A DNA stretch of 64,000 nt from positions 2,728,001 to 2,792,000 of the forward strand of contig NZ_CP019449.1 in NCBI RefSeq assembly GCF_001984035.1, in the 5' to 3' direction. Below, piece after piece: positions 53,068 to 61,516 of this stretch. The stretch is from Sphingopyxis sp. QXT-31 (lineage in GTDB: Bacteria; Pseudomonadota; Alphaproteobacteria; Sphingomonadales; Sphingomonadaceae). Positions within the stretch are counted from its first letter, which is position 1. Each line of letters starts with the position of its first letter. The notes under the pieces are model-generated. The model saw nothing but the letters and a program-made list of their open reading frames with translations, was not told the origin of the DNA and ran no database searches. The translations under genes were made by a program, and so were the position numbers.

Positions 53068-54666
53068 TCAAATCCCGCCGCCCACGCGCTTCGAGGCGAC
53101 GTCGGCGAGGCTGCCGAGCTTCGGCCCTTCGGCCGCCTTCGCCGCCACCGGGGTCAGCGCCGCGCCCGGCGATACCGTCGTCAGCTGGCGGATCCGCGCA
53201 CGGAAATCGGCGAGCGCCTTGCCCTCGAGCCGCGCACGGGTGACGAAGCTGACCGAGGCGGGGTTCACCGCCTGGCCGTTGCGATAGACCTCGAAATGCA
53301 GATGCGGCCCGGTCGACAGCCCGGTCGAGCCGATATAGCCGATCAGCTGGCCGCGATTGACGCGCTGGCCGGGGCGCACCGCGATGCGGCTCATATGACC
53401 ATAGCCGGTGCCCATGCCGCCGCCGTGGCTCAATTTGACGAAATTGCCGTAGCCGCCGTGGCGCCCGGCGATCGTCACCGTGCCGTCGGTGACCGCATAG
53501 ATCGGCGCGCCGTAACCGCCGCCGTAATCGATGCCGCTGTGCATGCGCTTGTAGCCGAGGATCGGGTGGCGGCGCATGCCGAAGCCCGAGGTCTGGCGGC
53601 CGTTGGTGGGGCGCACCATGCCGCCGCTGGTTTCGCCCGCGCCCGACGCCTCGAACCACTGCAGCCGCCCGTCGACGGTCCATTCGATCATCGACAGCCT
53701 TTGCTTGCCGTTCCGCACGAGCCCCGCGTAGAGCAGCTTCCCGACCTCGGTCTCGCCCGTCTCGGCGCGGCGATAGTCGACGATGATGTCATATTCGTCG
53801 CCGGCGCGGATCTCGCTGCCGACCGAAATCTGCTTGCCGATGACCCGCAGATACGCCTGCACCGCCTCGGCGGGGGCGCCCGCGGCGCGCGCCGAGCGGT
53901 AGAGGCTGTCGCCGACCCGGCCGCGGATGCGCAGCGGGGTCGCGTCGACCGCGATCGGGATGCGGCGCATGACGAGCTGGCCGTTCATCCGCTCCATCTC
54001 GATGCGCAAGTCGAAGCGCGCGCGCATCGCGAGCGCGTCGACCGGGCGCGGCATGGTGCGCGCGGCGCGGCGACCGAGGATCAGGTCGATGCGCGTGCCC
54101 GGCGCGATGTCCGCGAGCGGCACGGCGGACGACACCTGCCGCGCGAGCGCCTGCGCATCGGCCCTGCCGACGCCCGAGCGTTCGAGCAGGCGCGCGAAGC
54201 TGTCGCCGCTGCCCAAGGTGGCGGTGAGTTCGATCTGCGGGCGTTCGGGGGTCTGCGTCAGCGGGCGCACCGCGTCGGTCGCCGCCATGTGGCGGCCGGT
54301 GTCGCCGCCCAAGGCCAGCGGCACGATCATCTGCGCGCGCGCTTCGTTGAAGTCGGCGGTATCGAGCGCCGGGGCGCCGCCCGCGACGAAGGGCTGGACC
54401 CCGGGGAAGGTCGCGATCGCGCCGCTGCAGAGCAGGGTCAGCGTAGCGAGCCCGCGCCACCAATGGGCCGAACCGATATTGTCGCCGAGGTCGGGCACGA
54501 GGTCGAGCGCCCCGAGCCGGTCGCGCAGCGCCTCATGCCATTTGAGGTCGGGAAGCGGATCGGCGGCGCCATAACGCCCGAAGGAAATCGCCTGCGTCAT
54601 CGACAGCGCGGCCGCGTTGCCGGTCATGCCCGCAATGGGTTCGTGACGCTGGAACAAAGACTGCAA
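53068..54666 (-). CDS. M23 peptidoglycan endopeptidase
   Basis: About 532 residues; one membrane helix near residues 70-85 and a periplasmic M23 domain at the C-terminus. The zinc site residues are in MHSGIDYGG and GPHLHFEV, with GYGHMSR between. A preceding region (about 250-345, VGSEIRAGDEYDIIVDY) resembles the OapA/CsgE-like domain of NlpD-MepM relatives. The start is uncertain: TTG 54666 follows a G-rich run and keeps LFQRHEPIAG; ATG 54627 is an alternative. Confidence 0.88.
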   Translation of the reverse strand: MQSLFQRHEPIAGMTGNAAALSMTQAISFGRYGAADPLPDLKWHEALRDRLGALDLVPDLGDNIGSAHWWRGLATLTLLCSGAIATFPGVQPFVAGGAPALDTADFNEARAQMIVPLALGGDTGRHMAATDAVRPLTQTPERPQIELTATLGSGDSFARLLERSGVGRADAQALARQVSSAVPLADIAPGTRIDLILGRRAARTMPRPVDALAMRARFDLRIEMERMNGQLVMRRIPIAVDATPLRIRGRVGDSLYRSARAAGAPAEAVQAYLRVIGKQISVGSEIRAGDEYDIIVDYRRAETGETEVGKLLYAGLVRNGKQRLSMIEWTVDGRLQWFEASGAGETSGGMVRPTNGRQTSGFGMRRHPILGYKRMHSGIDYGGGYGAPIYAVTDGTVTIAGRHGGYGNFVKLSHGGGMGTGYGHMSRIAVRPGQRVNRGQLIGYIGSTGLSTGPHLHFEVYRNGQAVNPASVSFVTRARLEGKALADFRARIRQLTTVSPGAALTPVAAKAAEGPKLGSLADVASKRVGGGI

Positions 54667-54825
54667 CCCCCGCCCGGTCGCCCGCGCACCTCCCGTGCCC
54701 GGCCGCCGAAGATGTTTCCGACCGCCCGTCTGTAAAGAAAGGTCGTTAAAGTCAATTTAATGGCGGGAGCGCCGCCGGGCCTTGCGGCGAGCCGTGGCGG
54801 AGGCGGGACATGGCGTGCCCCGCCC

Positions 54826-55001
54826 TCCTTCTCCCTCGATGGGAGAAGGATAGGCCGCGTCATAGCGTGGCGACTACGCTGAGTTGGATGTGGGTGAAGG
54901 CGCAGCTTTTCACCATCGTGTCACGCCGCGAGCGCACCCCCACCGCTGCGACTAGGCAGCAAGCTGCCAAGTCTCGCTGCCTCCCCCATCGAGGGGGAGG
55001 G
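54826..55001 (+). repeat. Interspersed repeat family 2, copy F
   Basis: About 176 bp: TCCTTCTCCCTCGATGGGAG, TGAGTTGGATGTGGGTGAAG, GCTGCGACTAGGCAGCAAGC, CTGCCTCCCCCATCGAGGGG. The most diverged copy. It occupies the middle of the gap between the divergent M23 and helicase genes; its right end provides a GAGGG 5 nt upstream of a GTG (55006) that could extend the helicase N-terminus. Confidence 0.88.
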
Positions 55002-55071
55002 AAAAGTGTCGCCGTCCGTCGATCCCCTGTTGCACCGCAGCGCGGCGCATGCCAGCTTGGACCTCAAGAAA

Positions 55072-57882
55072 ATGTCGTCTCCCGATTCCTGCCCGGTCAA
55101 GGCCGTCCTTGGCCCCACCAACACCGGCAAAACCCATTTGGCGGTCGAGCGGCTGACCGCCCGGTCGAGCGGCATGATCGGCTTCCCGCTCCGTCTCTTG
55201 GCGCGCGAGGTCTACGACCGCGTCGCCCAAATCAAGGGCGAGAAACAGGTCGCATTGGTCACGGGCGAGGAGCGGATCATGCCGCCCGACGCGCGCTATC
55301 TGCTCGGCACCATGGAGGCATTGCCGCTGGAGCGCGACGTCGCCTTCGTCGGCATCGACGAGGCGCAGCTGGGTGCCGATCCCGAGCGCGGCCATGTCTT
55401 CACCGACCGCATGCTGCGCGCGCGCGGCCGCGAGGAGACGATGATCCTCGGCTCCGCGAGCATCCACGGCCTGGTCCGCGACCTCGTCCCCGAGGCCGAG
55501 ATCATCACGCGACCGCGCTTTTCAACGCTGAGCTATGCCGGTTCGTGCAAGCTGTCGCGCCTGCCCAAGCGCTCGGCGGTCGTCGCCTTCTCGGCCGAGG
55601 AGGTCTATGCCATCGCCGAGATGCTGCGCCGCTTCGCGGGCGGCGCCGCGGTGGTGATGGGCGCGCTGAGCCCGCGCACGCGCAACGCGCAGGTCGAGAT
55701 GTTCCAGGCGGGCGAGGTCGATTATCTCGTCGCGACCGACGCGATCGGCATGGGGCTGAACCTCGATGTCCAGCATGTCGCCTTTGCGAGCCTGCAGAAA
55801 TTCGACGGGCGGCGACTCCGCCGGCTGACCATTTCGGAAATGGCGCAGATCGCGGGGCGCGCCGGGCGGCACCAGCAGGACGGCAGCTTCGGCACCGTCG
55901 GCCTGCCGCAGGGCGGCTTCACGCCCGAGGAAATCCACGCGATCGAGGGGCACCATTTCCCGCCGCTGCAAAGCGTCTACTGGCGCAATCCGACCCCCGG
56001 CTATGCGACGCTCGATCAATTGCTCTCCGACCTCGCCCAGCCGCCCGCGCATCCGCGGCTGCGCGCCGCGCCCGAGGCGGTCGATCTCGCGGTATTGAAG
56101 CATCTCGCGGGCGACATGGAAGTGCGCATGCGCGGCAGCGATTTCGACGCGGTCCAGCGCCTGTGGGACGCCTGCGGCCTGCCCGATTTCGAACAGCTCG
56201 GCGCCGAGCACCACAGCCGCACCGTGTTCAAGCTGTGGCAGTGGCGGACGAGCGGCGACGGGATGATCGACCCCGACTGGTTCGCCAAAAGGCTGGCGCG
56301 GCTCGACAGCACCGAGGGCGACATCGACCAGCTCGCGAGCCGCATCGCGGCGGTCCGCACGCTCTGCTTCATCGCGCAGCGCGGCGATTGGATCGCCGAC
56401 GCCGCGGGCTGGACGGCGCAGACGCAGGCGCTCGAGACGCGCCTCTCCGACGCGCTGCACGCCGCGCTCGCGCAGCGCTTCGTCGACCGCCGCCTCGCGC
56501 TGCTCATCCGCGACGCGGGACAGCGTCACGCCGCGCTGCCCGTCGCGGTGGGCGCCGACGGCACCGTCGCGGTCGACGGCGAGGCGATCGGGACGCTCAA
56601 AGGCTTCCAGTTCAAGGTCGATGCCAAGGCGCGCGCGAGCGATCACCGCCTGCTGCTCGCGGCCGCCGAAAAACATCTGCGCGCCGAACTCGCGCGCCGC
56701 GCGGGCGCGCTTGCCGAGGGCGACGACGGCGCGCTGGCGCTGATCAGCACCCCCGGCGAGACCCCGCGCATCGCCTGGCACGGCGACGTGATCGCGACGC
56801 TCGCCAAGGGACCGACGCTCGTCCAGCCCGCGATCCTCGTCGAACCCGCGCTGCGCCGGCTGGAGGTGCCGCAGGTGCAGGCGATCGTCGAGCGGCTGCA
56901 GCGTTTCGTCGCCGCGCAGCTCGCGCGGCACGCCGGGCCGCTCGCCGCGATGGGCGAGGCCGCGGGCGACCTGTTCACCCCGCCGCGCGTCCGCGCCCTG
57001 CTCGCCGCGCTGGTCGACGGCGGCGGGTTCGTCGCGCGCGACCGCGTTGACGATCAGCTCACGGCGATGAGCGCCGAAGAACGGCCTTTGCTGCGCAAGA
57101 TCGGGCTCACCATCGGCTCGCTCGACCTGTTCCATCCGCAACTCCTGAAGCCCGAGGCGGTGCGCTGGCGCGCGGCGCTGCTCGCGGCGCAGCAGGGCGG
57201 GCGCCTCCCCTTGCTGCCGCCGCACGGCGCGGTGTGGCAGAAGGACGGGCCGCCCGTTGGTCTCGGCATCGCGGGTTTCCGCCGCTGCGGCGAGGGCTGG
57301 CTGCGCATCGACATGGCCGAGCGCCTCGCGCGCCAGGCGCATGCCGCGCGGATCCAGGCCGACGCCAAGCCCGCCGCGCCGATCGCCGGCGGCGACGAGC
57401 ATGACGAGGATCACGGCGGCCATGACGCGCAATCGGCGGCGCCGCCGCCGGCGGGTTTCCTGATCGACGCGGCGCTCGCCACTTCACTGGGGCTCGACAC
57501 TCCGGCGCGGCGCGGGCTGCTCCAGGCCTTCGGTTTCCGCAGCGTCGGCGAGCCCGAACTCGACCGCTGGCGCTGGTCGGGGCACCGCGGCCGCGACAAG
57601 AAACCGCGCCACAAACATGGTCAAAAGCCCTCCCACAAGGCGGGTCAGCGCTCGCCGCAGCCGGGCCGCCCCGACGCGGCGCGCGGCGAGCGCCCGGTCG
57701 CCGCACCGGGTCAGCCGCGCAAGGATAACAAGGACCGGCGTCGCAAAGCCGGTAAGCCCGGCGCGCCGCCGCCGCGGCAGGATCGCCCCGAGCGGCCCGA
57801 CCGCGCTCCGCGCCGCGGCCCCTCGCCGCACAGCCCCTTCGCGGGCCTCGCCGCGCTGCTCGCCGACGCGCGGAAAGACTGA
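55072..57882 (+). CDS. SUV3-like DExH RNA helicase
   Basis: About 936 residues from ATG 55072, placing 10 residues before the family start KAVLGPTNTGKTHLAVERL (Walker A). GTG 55006 is an in-frame alternative. Motif II is DEAQ in FVGIDEAQLG, then a GSASI motif III and the C-terminal helicase motifs VATDAIGMGLNLDV and QIAGRAGRH. The closest known relatives are mitochondrial SUV3, the RNA helicase of the mtEXO degradosome. A long C-terminal extension ends in a Lys/Arg/Gly/Pro-rich tail (about 860-936) likely to bind RNA. Its stop overlaps the S4 gene. Confidence 0.88.
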   Translation: MSSPDSCPVKAVLGPTNTGKTHLAVERLTARSSGMIGFPLRLLAREVYDRVAQIKGEKQVALVTGEERIMPPDARYLLGTMEALPLERDVAFVGIDEAQLGADPERGHVFTDRMLRARGREETMILGSASIHGLVRDLVPEAEIITRPRFSTLSYAGSCKLSRLPKRSAVVAFSAEEVYAIAEMLRRFAGGAAVVMGALSPRTRNAQVEMFQAGEVDYLVATDAIGMGLNLDVQHVAFASLQKFDGRRLRRLTISEMAQIAGRAGRHQQDGSFGTVGLPQGGFTPEEIHAIEGHHFPPLQSVYWRNPTPGYATLDQLLSDLAQPPAHPRLRAAPEAVDLAVLKHLAGDMEVRMRGSDFDAVQRLWDACGLPDFEQLGAEHHSRTVFKLWQWRTSGDGMIDPDWFAKRLARLDSTEGDIDQLASRIAAVRTLCFIAQRGDWIADAAGWTAQTQALETRLSDALHAALAQRFVDRRLALLIRDAGQRHAALPVAVGADGTVAVDGEAIGTLKGFQFKVDAKARASDHRLLLAAAEKHLRAELARRAGALAEGDDGALALISTPGETPRIAWHGDVIATLAKGPTLVQPAILVEPALRRLEVPQVQAIVERLQRFVAAQLARHAGPLAAMGEAAGDLFTPPRVRALLAALVDGGGFVARDRVDDQLTAMSAEERPLLRKIGLTIGSLDLFHPQLLKPEAVRWRAALLAAQQGGRLPLLPPHGAVWQKDGPPVGLGIAGFRRCGEGWLRIDMAERLARQAHAARIQADAKPAAPIAGGDEHDEDHGGHDAQSAAPPPAGFLIDAALATSLGLDTPARRGLLQAFGFRSVGEPELDRWRWSGHRGRDKKPRHKHGQKPSHKAGQRSPQPGRPDAARGERPVAAPGQPRKDNKDRRRKAGKPGAPPPRQDRPERPDRAPRRGPSPHSPFAGLAALLADARKD

Positions 57883-58187
57883 TGGCGAGCCCGGGCGCCG
57901 CGGGGAGCATAAGGCTCGACAAATTATTGTGGTATCTGCGCTTCGCCCGCTCGCGCAGCATCGCGCAGGCGATGGTCGCGGCGGGGCATATCCGGCTCGA
58001 CGGGCGGCGCATCACCCGCGCCTCCGCCGCGGTGCACGCGGGCGAGACTCTGGTGCTGCCGGTCGGCGAACGGATCGAAGTGATCCGCCTCCTCTCGCTG
58101 CCGCTGCGCCGCGGGCCCGCACCCGAAGCGCAGGCCTGCTACGAGCGACTGGGCGGCGAGGCCGCCGCAGTTTCCCTCCCCCTCTGA
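57882..58187 (+). CDS. S4-domain RNA-binding protein (Hsp15-like)
   Basis: 101 residues: IRLDKLLWYLRFARSRSIAQAMVAAGHIRLDGRRIT is a canonical S4 alpha-L RNA-binding fold, like heat-shock protein 15, which rescues stalled 50S subunits. It overlaps the helicase stop by one base (TGATG), so the two are probably coupled. The last residues (SLPL) and the stop codon are encoded by repeat copy G. Confidence 0.92.
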   Translation: MASPGAAGSIRLDKLLWYLRFARSRSIAQAMVAAGHIRLDGRRITRASAAVHAGETLVLPVGERIEVIRLLSLPLRRGPAPEAQACYERLGGEAAAVSLPL

Positions 58188-58351
58188 TGGGGGAGGCAGC
58201 GAGACTTACGAACTTGTTCGTTAGTCGCAGCGGTGGGGGTGCGGGTTCGGCCTGACACGGCGGTTCATGGGAGCACCCTCACCCCCATCCAACTCCGCCT
58301 AACCGCTTCGCGGCAAGCCTCCGTATCCTTCCCCCATCAAAGGCGGAAGGA
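58174..58351 (-). repeat. Interspersed repeat family 2, copy G (inverted)
   Basis: Reverse-complement copy of D/E/F: TCCCTCCCCCTCTGATGGGG, GGCAGCGAGACTTACGAACT, TTAGTCGCAGCGGTGGGGGT, CACCCCCATCCAACTCCGCC and ATCCTTCCCCCATC. Its first 14 bp overlap the 3' end of the S4 gene. The rest of the 361-bp gap to fdxA holds a candidate Fur site and no gene. Confidence 0.88.
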
Positions 58352-58432
58352 GCAAAGGCCGCTACCGGCAGTCCATCTATCGGCACACCCAGAAAAGCTG
58401 TGCCGCCAACGCGGCGAAAAGCCGCTAGCCGG

Positions 58433-58448
58433 TGAGAGTGATTCGCAA
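58433..58448. promoter_or_regulatory. Candidate Fur box upstream of fdxA
   Basis: TGAGAGTGATTCGCAA differs in two positions from the TGAGAATCATTCGCAA-type Fur site common in Proteobacteria. It is 100 bp upstream of the ferredoxin gene. Assignment rests on pattern similarity only. Confidence 0.4.
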
Positions 58449-58548
58449 CAGTAGCTTAGCGTTGACGGGCCCGCGCCGCGCGGCTTAGAGGCGCTGGAAA
58501 CGCATCTGACGGACGGCGATGACGCCGCCTTCAAAGGGAGCCTAACCC

Positions 58549-58887
58549 ATGACCTATGTCGTCACCGACGCCTGCATCCGGTGCAAATATATGGACTGCG
58601 TCGAGGTGTGCCCCGTCGACTGTTTCTACGAGGGCGAGAATATGCTCGTCATCAACCCCAACGAGTGCATCGACTGCGGCGTGTGCGAACCCGAATGCCC
58701 CGCCGAGGCGATCCTGCCCGATACCGAGAGCGGCCTCGAAAAATGGCTCGAAATCAACACCAAGTTCAGCGCCGAATGGCCGAACATCACGGTGAAGAAA
58801 GAAACCCCCGCCGACGCCGACGAATATAAGGGCGTCGAGGGCAAGTATGAGACGCATTTCTCGGCCGAGCCGGGCGAAGGCGACTGA
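58549..58887 (+). CDS. fdxA: Seven-iron ferredoxin FdxA
   Basis: 112 residues with Cys at 9, 12, 17, 21, 25 and 40, 43, 46, 50: the 3Fe-4S plus 4Fe-4S arrangement ([30 protein letters not shown]). The C-terminal helix region ([18 protein letters not shown]) is typical of the Azotobacter-type FdI/FdxA family. Cytosolic electron carrier. GGGAGC precedes the start; a terminator follows. Confidence 0.97.
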   Translation: MTYVVTDACIRCKYMDCVEVCPVDCFYEGENMLVINPNECIDCGVCEPECPAEAILPDTESGLEKWLEINTKFSAEWPNITVKKETPADADEYKGVEGKYETHFSAEPGEGD

Positions 58888-58910
58888 GGCCGGAGCACAG
58901 GATTTCGGAG

Positions 58911-58936
58911 GGGCGGGACTTTCCCGCCCTTCTTTT
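58911..58936 (+). terminator. Terminator of fdxA
   Basis: 8-bp stem GGGCGGGA / TCCCGCCC with a 3-nt loop and a TTCTTTTT tail, 24 nt after the fdxA stop. Confidence 0.92.
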
Positions 58937-58942
58937 TGCCCC

Positions 58943-58972
58943 CTTGAAACCGCGCGGCGACCCGCCGATGTA
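58943..58972 (+). promoter_or_regulatory. RpoH-like heat-shock promoter for clpP
   Basis: CTTGAAA, a 15-nt spacer, then CCGATGTA: close to the sigma-32 pattern CTTGAAA-N(11-16)-CCCCATNT, about 70 bp upstream of the clpP start. clpP is a classical heat-shock gene, which fits. Confidence 0.6.
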
Positions 58973-59040
58973 GGATGGCGAGGGGCAGGCCCACCGGATT
59001 CTCCGGCGCGGCACCCCGCACAACGAAGGACGAATTTACA

Positions 59041-59691
59041 ATGATCGACCCGCTCGCCGCCCTTGTTCCCGTCGTCGTCGAACAGACGAGCCGCGGCGAA
59101 CGCAGCTTCGACATCTTCTCCCGCCTGCTGCGCGAACGGATCATCTTCGTCACCGGCGAGGTCGAGGACCAGATGGCCTCGCTGATTACCGCCCAGCTGT
59201 TGTTCCTCGAATCGGAAAATCCGAAGAAGGACATCTTCATGTACATCAATTCGCCGGGCGGCGTCGTCACGGCGGGCATGGCGATCCACGACACGATGCA
59301 ATATATCCGCCCGCGCGTCGGCACGGTATGCATCGGCCAGGCAGCGTCGATGGGCAGCTTCCTGCTCGCCGCGGGCGAACCCGGCATGCGCGTCGCGCTG
59401 ACCAATGCGCGCGTCATGGTCCACCAGCCGTCGGGCGGCGCGCGCGGCATGGCGTCGGACATCGAGATCCAGGCGAAGGAAATCCTGCGCATCCGCAAGC
59501 GGATGAACGACCTCTATGTCAAATATACCGGCAAGTCGCTGAAAGAGATAGAAAAAGCGATGGACCGCGACACCTTCCTCGAAGCCGACGAAGCCAAGGC
59601 CTTCGGCATCGTCGACCATGTCTACGACCGCCGCCCCGGCCTGCCCGGCGACGACGCGCCCAAGGATGTCAGCGAAGGCCCGACGCCTTAA
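59041..59691 (+). CDS. clpP: ATP-dependent Clp protease proteolytic subunit
   Basis: 216 residues from ATG 59041 (GAAGGA upstream): [24 protein letters not shown]. The catalytic Ser103 is in GQAASMGSF, His128 in MVHQPSGG, and the Asp lies in the DRDTFL region. Forms the degradation chamber served by ClpX. The C-terminus extends past the usual end with an acidic [14 protein letters not shown]. Confidence 0.97.
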   Translation: MIDPLAALVPVVVEQTSRGERSFDIFSRLLRERIIFVTGEVEDQMASLITAQLLFLESENPKKDIFMYINSPGGVVTAGMAIHDTMQYIRPRVGTVCIGQAASMGSFLLAAGEPGMRVALTNARVMVHQPSGGARGMASDIEIQAKEILRIRKRMNDLYVKYTGKSLKEIEKAMDRDTFLEADEAKAFGIVDHVYDRRPGLPGDDAPKDVSEGPTP

Positions 59692-59701
59692 TTCTGCTTA
59701 G

Positions 59702-59781
59702 CGGCACCGGCCCGCTCCCCCACCCGGCCTCCCCAACATAGTACCCTATGGGAGGCCGGGTGGGGGAGCGGGCCGGTGCCG
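59702..59781. terminator. Perfect 32-bp inverted repeat between clpP and clpX
   Basis: Arms 59702-59733 and 59750-59781 are exact reverse complements (CGGCACCGGCCCGCTCCCCC...) around a 16-nt loop CAACATAGTACCCTAT. It starts 11 nt after the clpP stop. There is no T-run, so it could be a factor-independent-like barrier, an RNA-stabilising hairpin or a small mobile repeat. It differs in sequence from the other repeat families. Confidence 0.75.
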
Positions 59782-59981
59782 GAACCCAGTGAAAGCAACA
59801 CTTAACCGCGTTTCTTGACGCCCCGTTCGCCCCCCGTTGCTAGCCGGGACATTGTATCCATGTCACCCAATTGCCATATTGTAATCGGGGTGACGGGGGC
59901 TAGGATGAACGGCGGCGTCTCCAGCGGGGGCGGCGCCAGCATGGGCCCGGCGGCGATTCGCCCGGCCCCAAAAGGAATTTT

Positions 59982-61253
59982 ATGACCAAGCTCTCTGGCT
60001 CCGACAGCAAGAGCACCCTCTATTGCTCCTTCTGCGGCAAGTCGCAGCACGAAGTGCGCAAGCTGATCGCCGGGCCGACCGTCTTCATCTGCGACGAATG
60101 CGTCGAACTTTGCAACGACATCATCCGCGAGGAGATCAAGGGCGGGGTCGCCGCGCGCAAGGACGGCGCGGTGCCGACGCCGCTCGAAATCTGCCAGCAT
60201 CTCGACAATTATGTCATCGGCCAGAACACCGCCAAGCGCGTGCTGTCGGTCGCGGTGCACAATCATTACAAGCGCCTCGCCAACTCGGGCCGCGGCGACG
60301 ACGTCGAACTGGCGAAGTCGAACATCCTGCTCGTCGGCCCGACCGGCAGCGGCAAGACCCTGCTCGCGCAGACGCTCGCGCGCTTCCTCGACGTGCCCTT
60401 CACCATGGCCGATGCGACGACGCTGACCGAGGCCGGCTACGTCGGCGAGGATGTCGAGAACATCATCCTCAAGCTGCTCCAGTCGTCGGACTATAATGTC
60501 GAAAAGGCGCAGCGCGGCATCGTCTATATCGACGAGATCGACAAGATCAGCCGCAAGGCCGAAAACCCCTCGATCACGCGCGACGTGTCGGGCGAAGGCG
60601 TGCAGCAGGCGCTGCTCAAGCTGATGGAAGGCACGACCGCGAGCGTTCCGCCGCAGGGCGGGCGCAAGCATCCGCAGCAGGAATTCCTGCAGGTCGACAC
60701 GACCAACATCCTGTTCATCGCCGGCGGCGCGTTCAGCGGCCTCGAAAAGATCATCGGCGACCGCCTGCAGGGCAAGTCGATCGGCTTCGGCGCGCATGTC
60801 GCCGGCCCCGACGAACGCCGCCAGGGCGAGGTGCTGAAGAGCATCGAGCCCGAGGATCTGCTGAAATTCGGCCTGATCCCGGAATTCGTCGGCCGCCTGC
60901 CCGTCATCGCGACGCTCGAGGACCTCGACATCGAGGCGCTGGTCAAGATCCTGGGCGAGCCCAAGAACGCGCTGATCAAGCAGTATCGCAAGCTGTTCGA
61001 CCTCGAGGAGGTGACGCTCACCTTCACCGACGATGCGCTGGTCGCGGTCGCCAAGAAGGCGATCGAACGCAAGACCGGTGCGCGCGGGCTGCGCTCTATC
61101 GTCGAGGCGATCCTGCTCGACACGATGTTCGACCTGCCCGACCTGACCGACGTGGTCGAGATCGTCGTCGACAAGGATGTCGTCGAGGGGCGCAAGGACC
61201 CCGTGCGCGTCTATGCCGACAAGGCAAAGGAAGCGGCGGGCGACGCCGCCTGA
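59982..61253 (+). CDS. clpX: ClpX unfoldase
   Basis: AAA+ ATPase of 423 residues that recognises and unfolds ClpP substrates. The N-terminal zinc domain has Cys15, Cys18, Cys37, Cys40. Walker [11 protein letters not shown], Walker [11 protein letters not shown], pore loop and the ClpP-binding IGFGAHV-type loop (KSIGFGAHV) are present. It begins 290 bp after clpP; the gap contains the 32-bp inverted repeat and a GTCACCC/GGGTGAC inverted repeat (59862-59894), so it may have its own promoter. Confidence 0.98.
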   Translation: MTKLSGSDSKSTLYCSFCGKSQHEVRKLIAGPTVFICDECVELCNDIIREEIKGGVAARKDGAVPTPLEICQHLDNYVIGQNTAKRVLSVAVHNHYKRLANSGRGDDVELAKSNILLVGPTGSGKTLLAQTLARFLDVPFTMADATTLTEAGYVGEDVENIILKLLQSSDYNVEKAQRGIVYIDEIDKISRKAENPSITRDVSGEGVQQALLKLMEGTTASVPPQGGRKHPQQEFLQVDTTNILFIAGGAFSGLEKIIGDRLQGKSIGFGAHVAGPDERRQGEVLKSIEPEDLLKFGLIPEFVGRLPVIATLEDLDIEALVKILGEPKNALIKQYRKLFDLEEVTLTFTDDALVAVAKKAIERKTGARGLRSIVEAILLDTMFDLPDLTDVVEIVVDKDVVEGRKDPVRVYADKAKEAAGDAA

Positions 61254-61258
61254 GTCGC

Positions 61259-61281
61259 GGCGCGCGCCGGTGGCGCGCGCC
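61259..61281 (+). terminator. GC hairpin after clpX
   Basis: Perfect 10-bp stem GGCGCGCGCC / GGCGCGCGCC with a GGT loop, 6 nt past the clpX stop. No T-run follows, so termination is only likely. Confidence 0.5.
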
Positions 61282-61410
61282 CGCGATGTTGCATTGCAGC
61301 AACACCCCTTAAGAAAAGCGCAGCCGCGCCTGTGGATAACTCGCGTGGCGCGACGCAAAACGGGGCTTTTTTCGTTTCGGTAGCAACGATCCGCCGCGCG
61401 CGGCTTGCAC

Positions 61411-61441
61411 TGTCACAATTGCTGTCACAATCGTGCCACAT
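61411..61441. promoter_or_regulatory. Tandem TGTCACAAT repeats upstream of the TonB receptor
   Basis: TGTCACAAT at 61411 and 61423 (12-bp period) and a weaker TGCCACAT at 61434 (11-bp period), all on one strand, ending 76 bp before the receptor start. Phased direct repeats of this kind are typical of OmpR-family response regulators. The regulator is not identified. Confidence 0.55.
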
Positions 61442-61516
61442 GCGGGCTTCAGGGGCGCTCGCAGGTCAGGCGCGCCCCACGACGTGCGCCTGCCAGATGC
61501 ACCAAAGGGGACATTC

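Noticed and set aside
55522..57432. 636-codon open frame antisense to the helicase
   Set aside because: Low-complexity Arg/Ala/Asp composition typical of antisense frames at this GC content.
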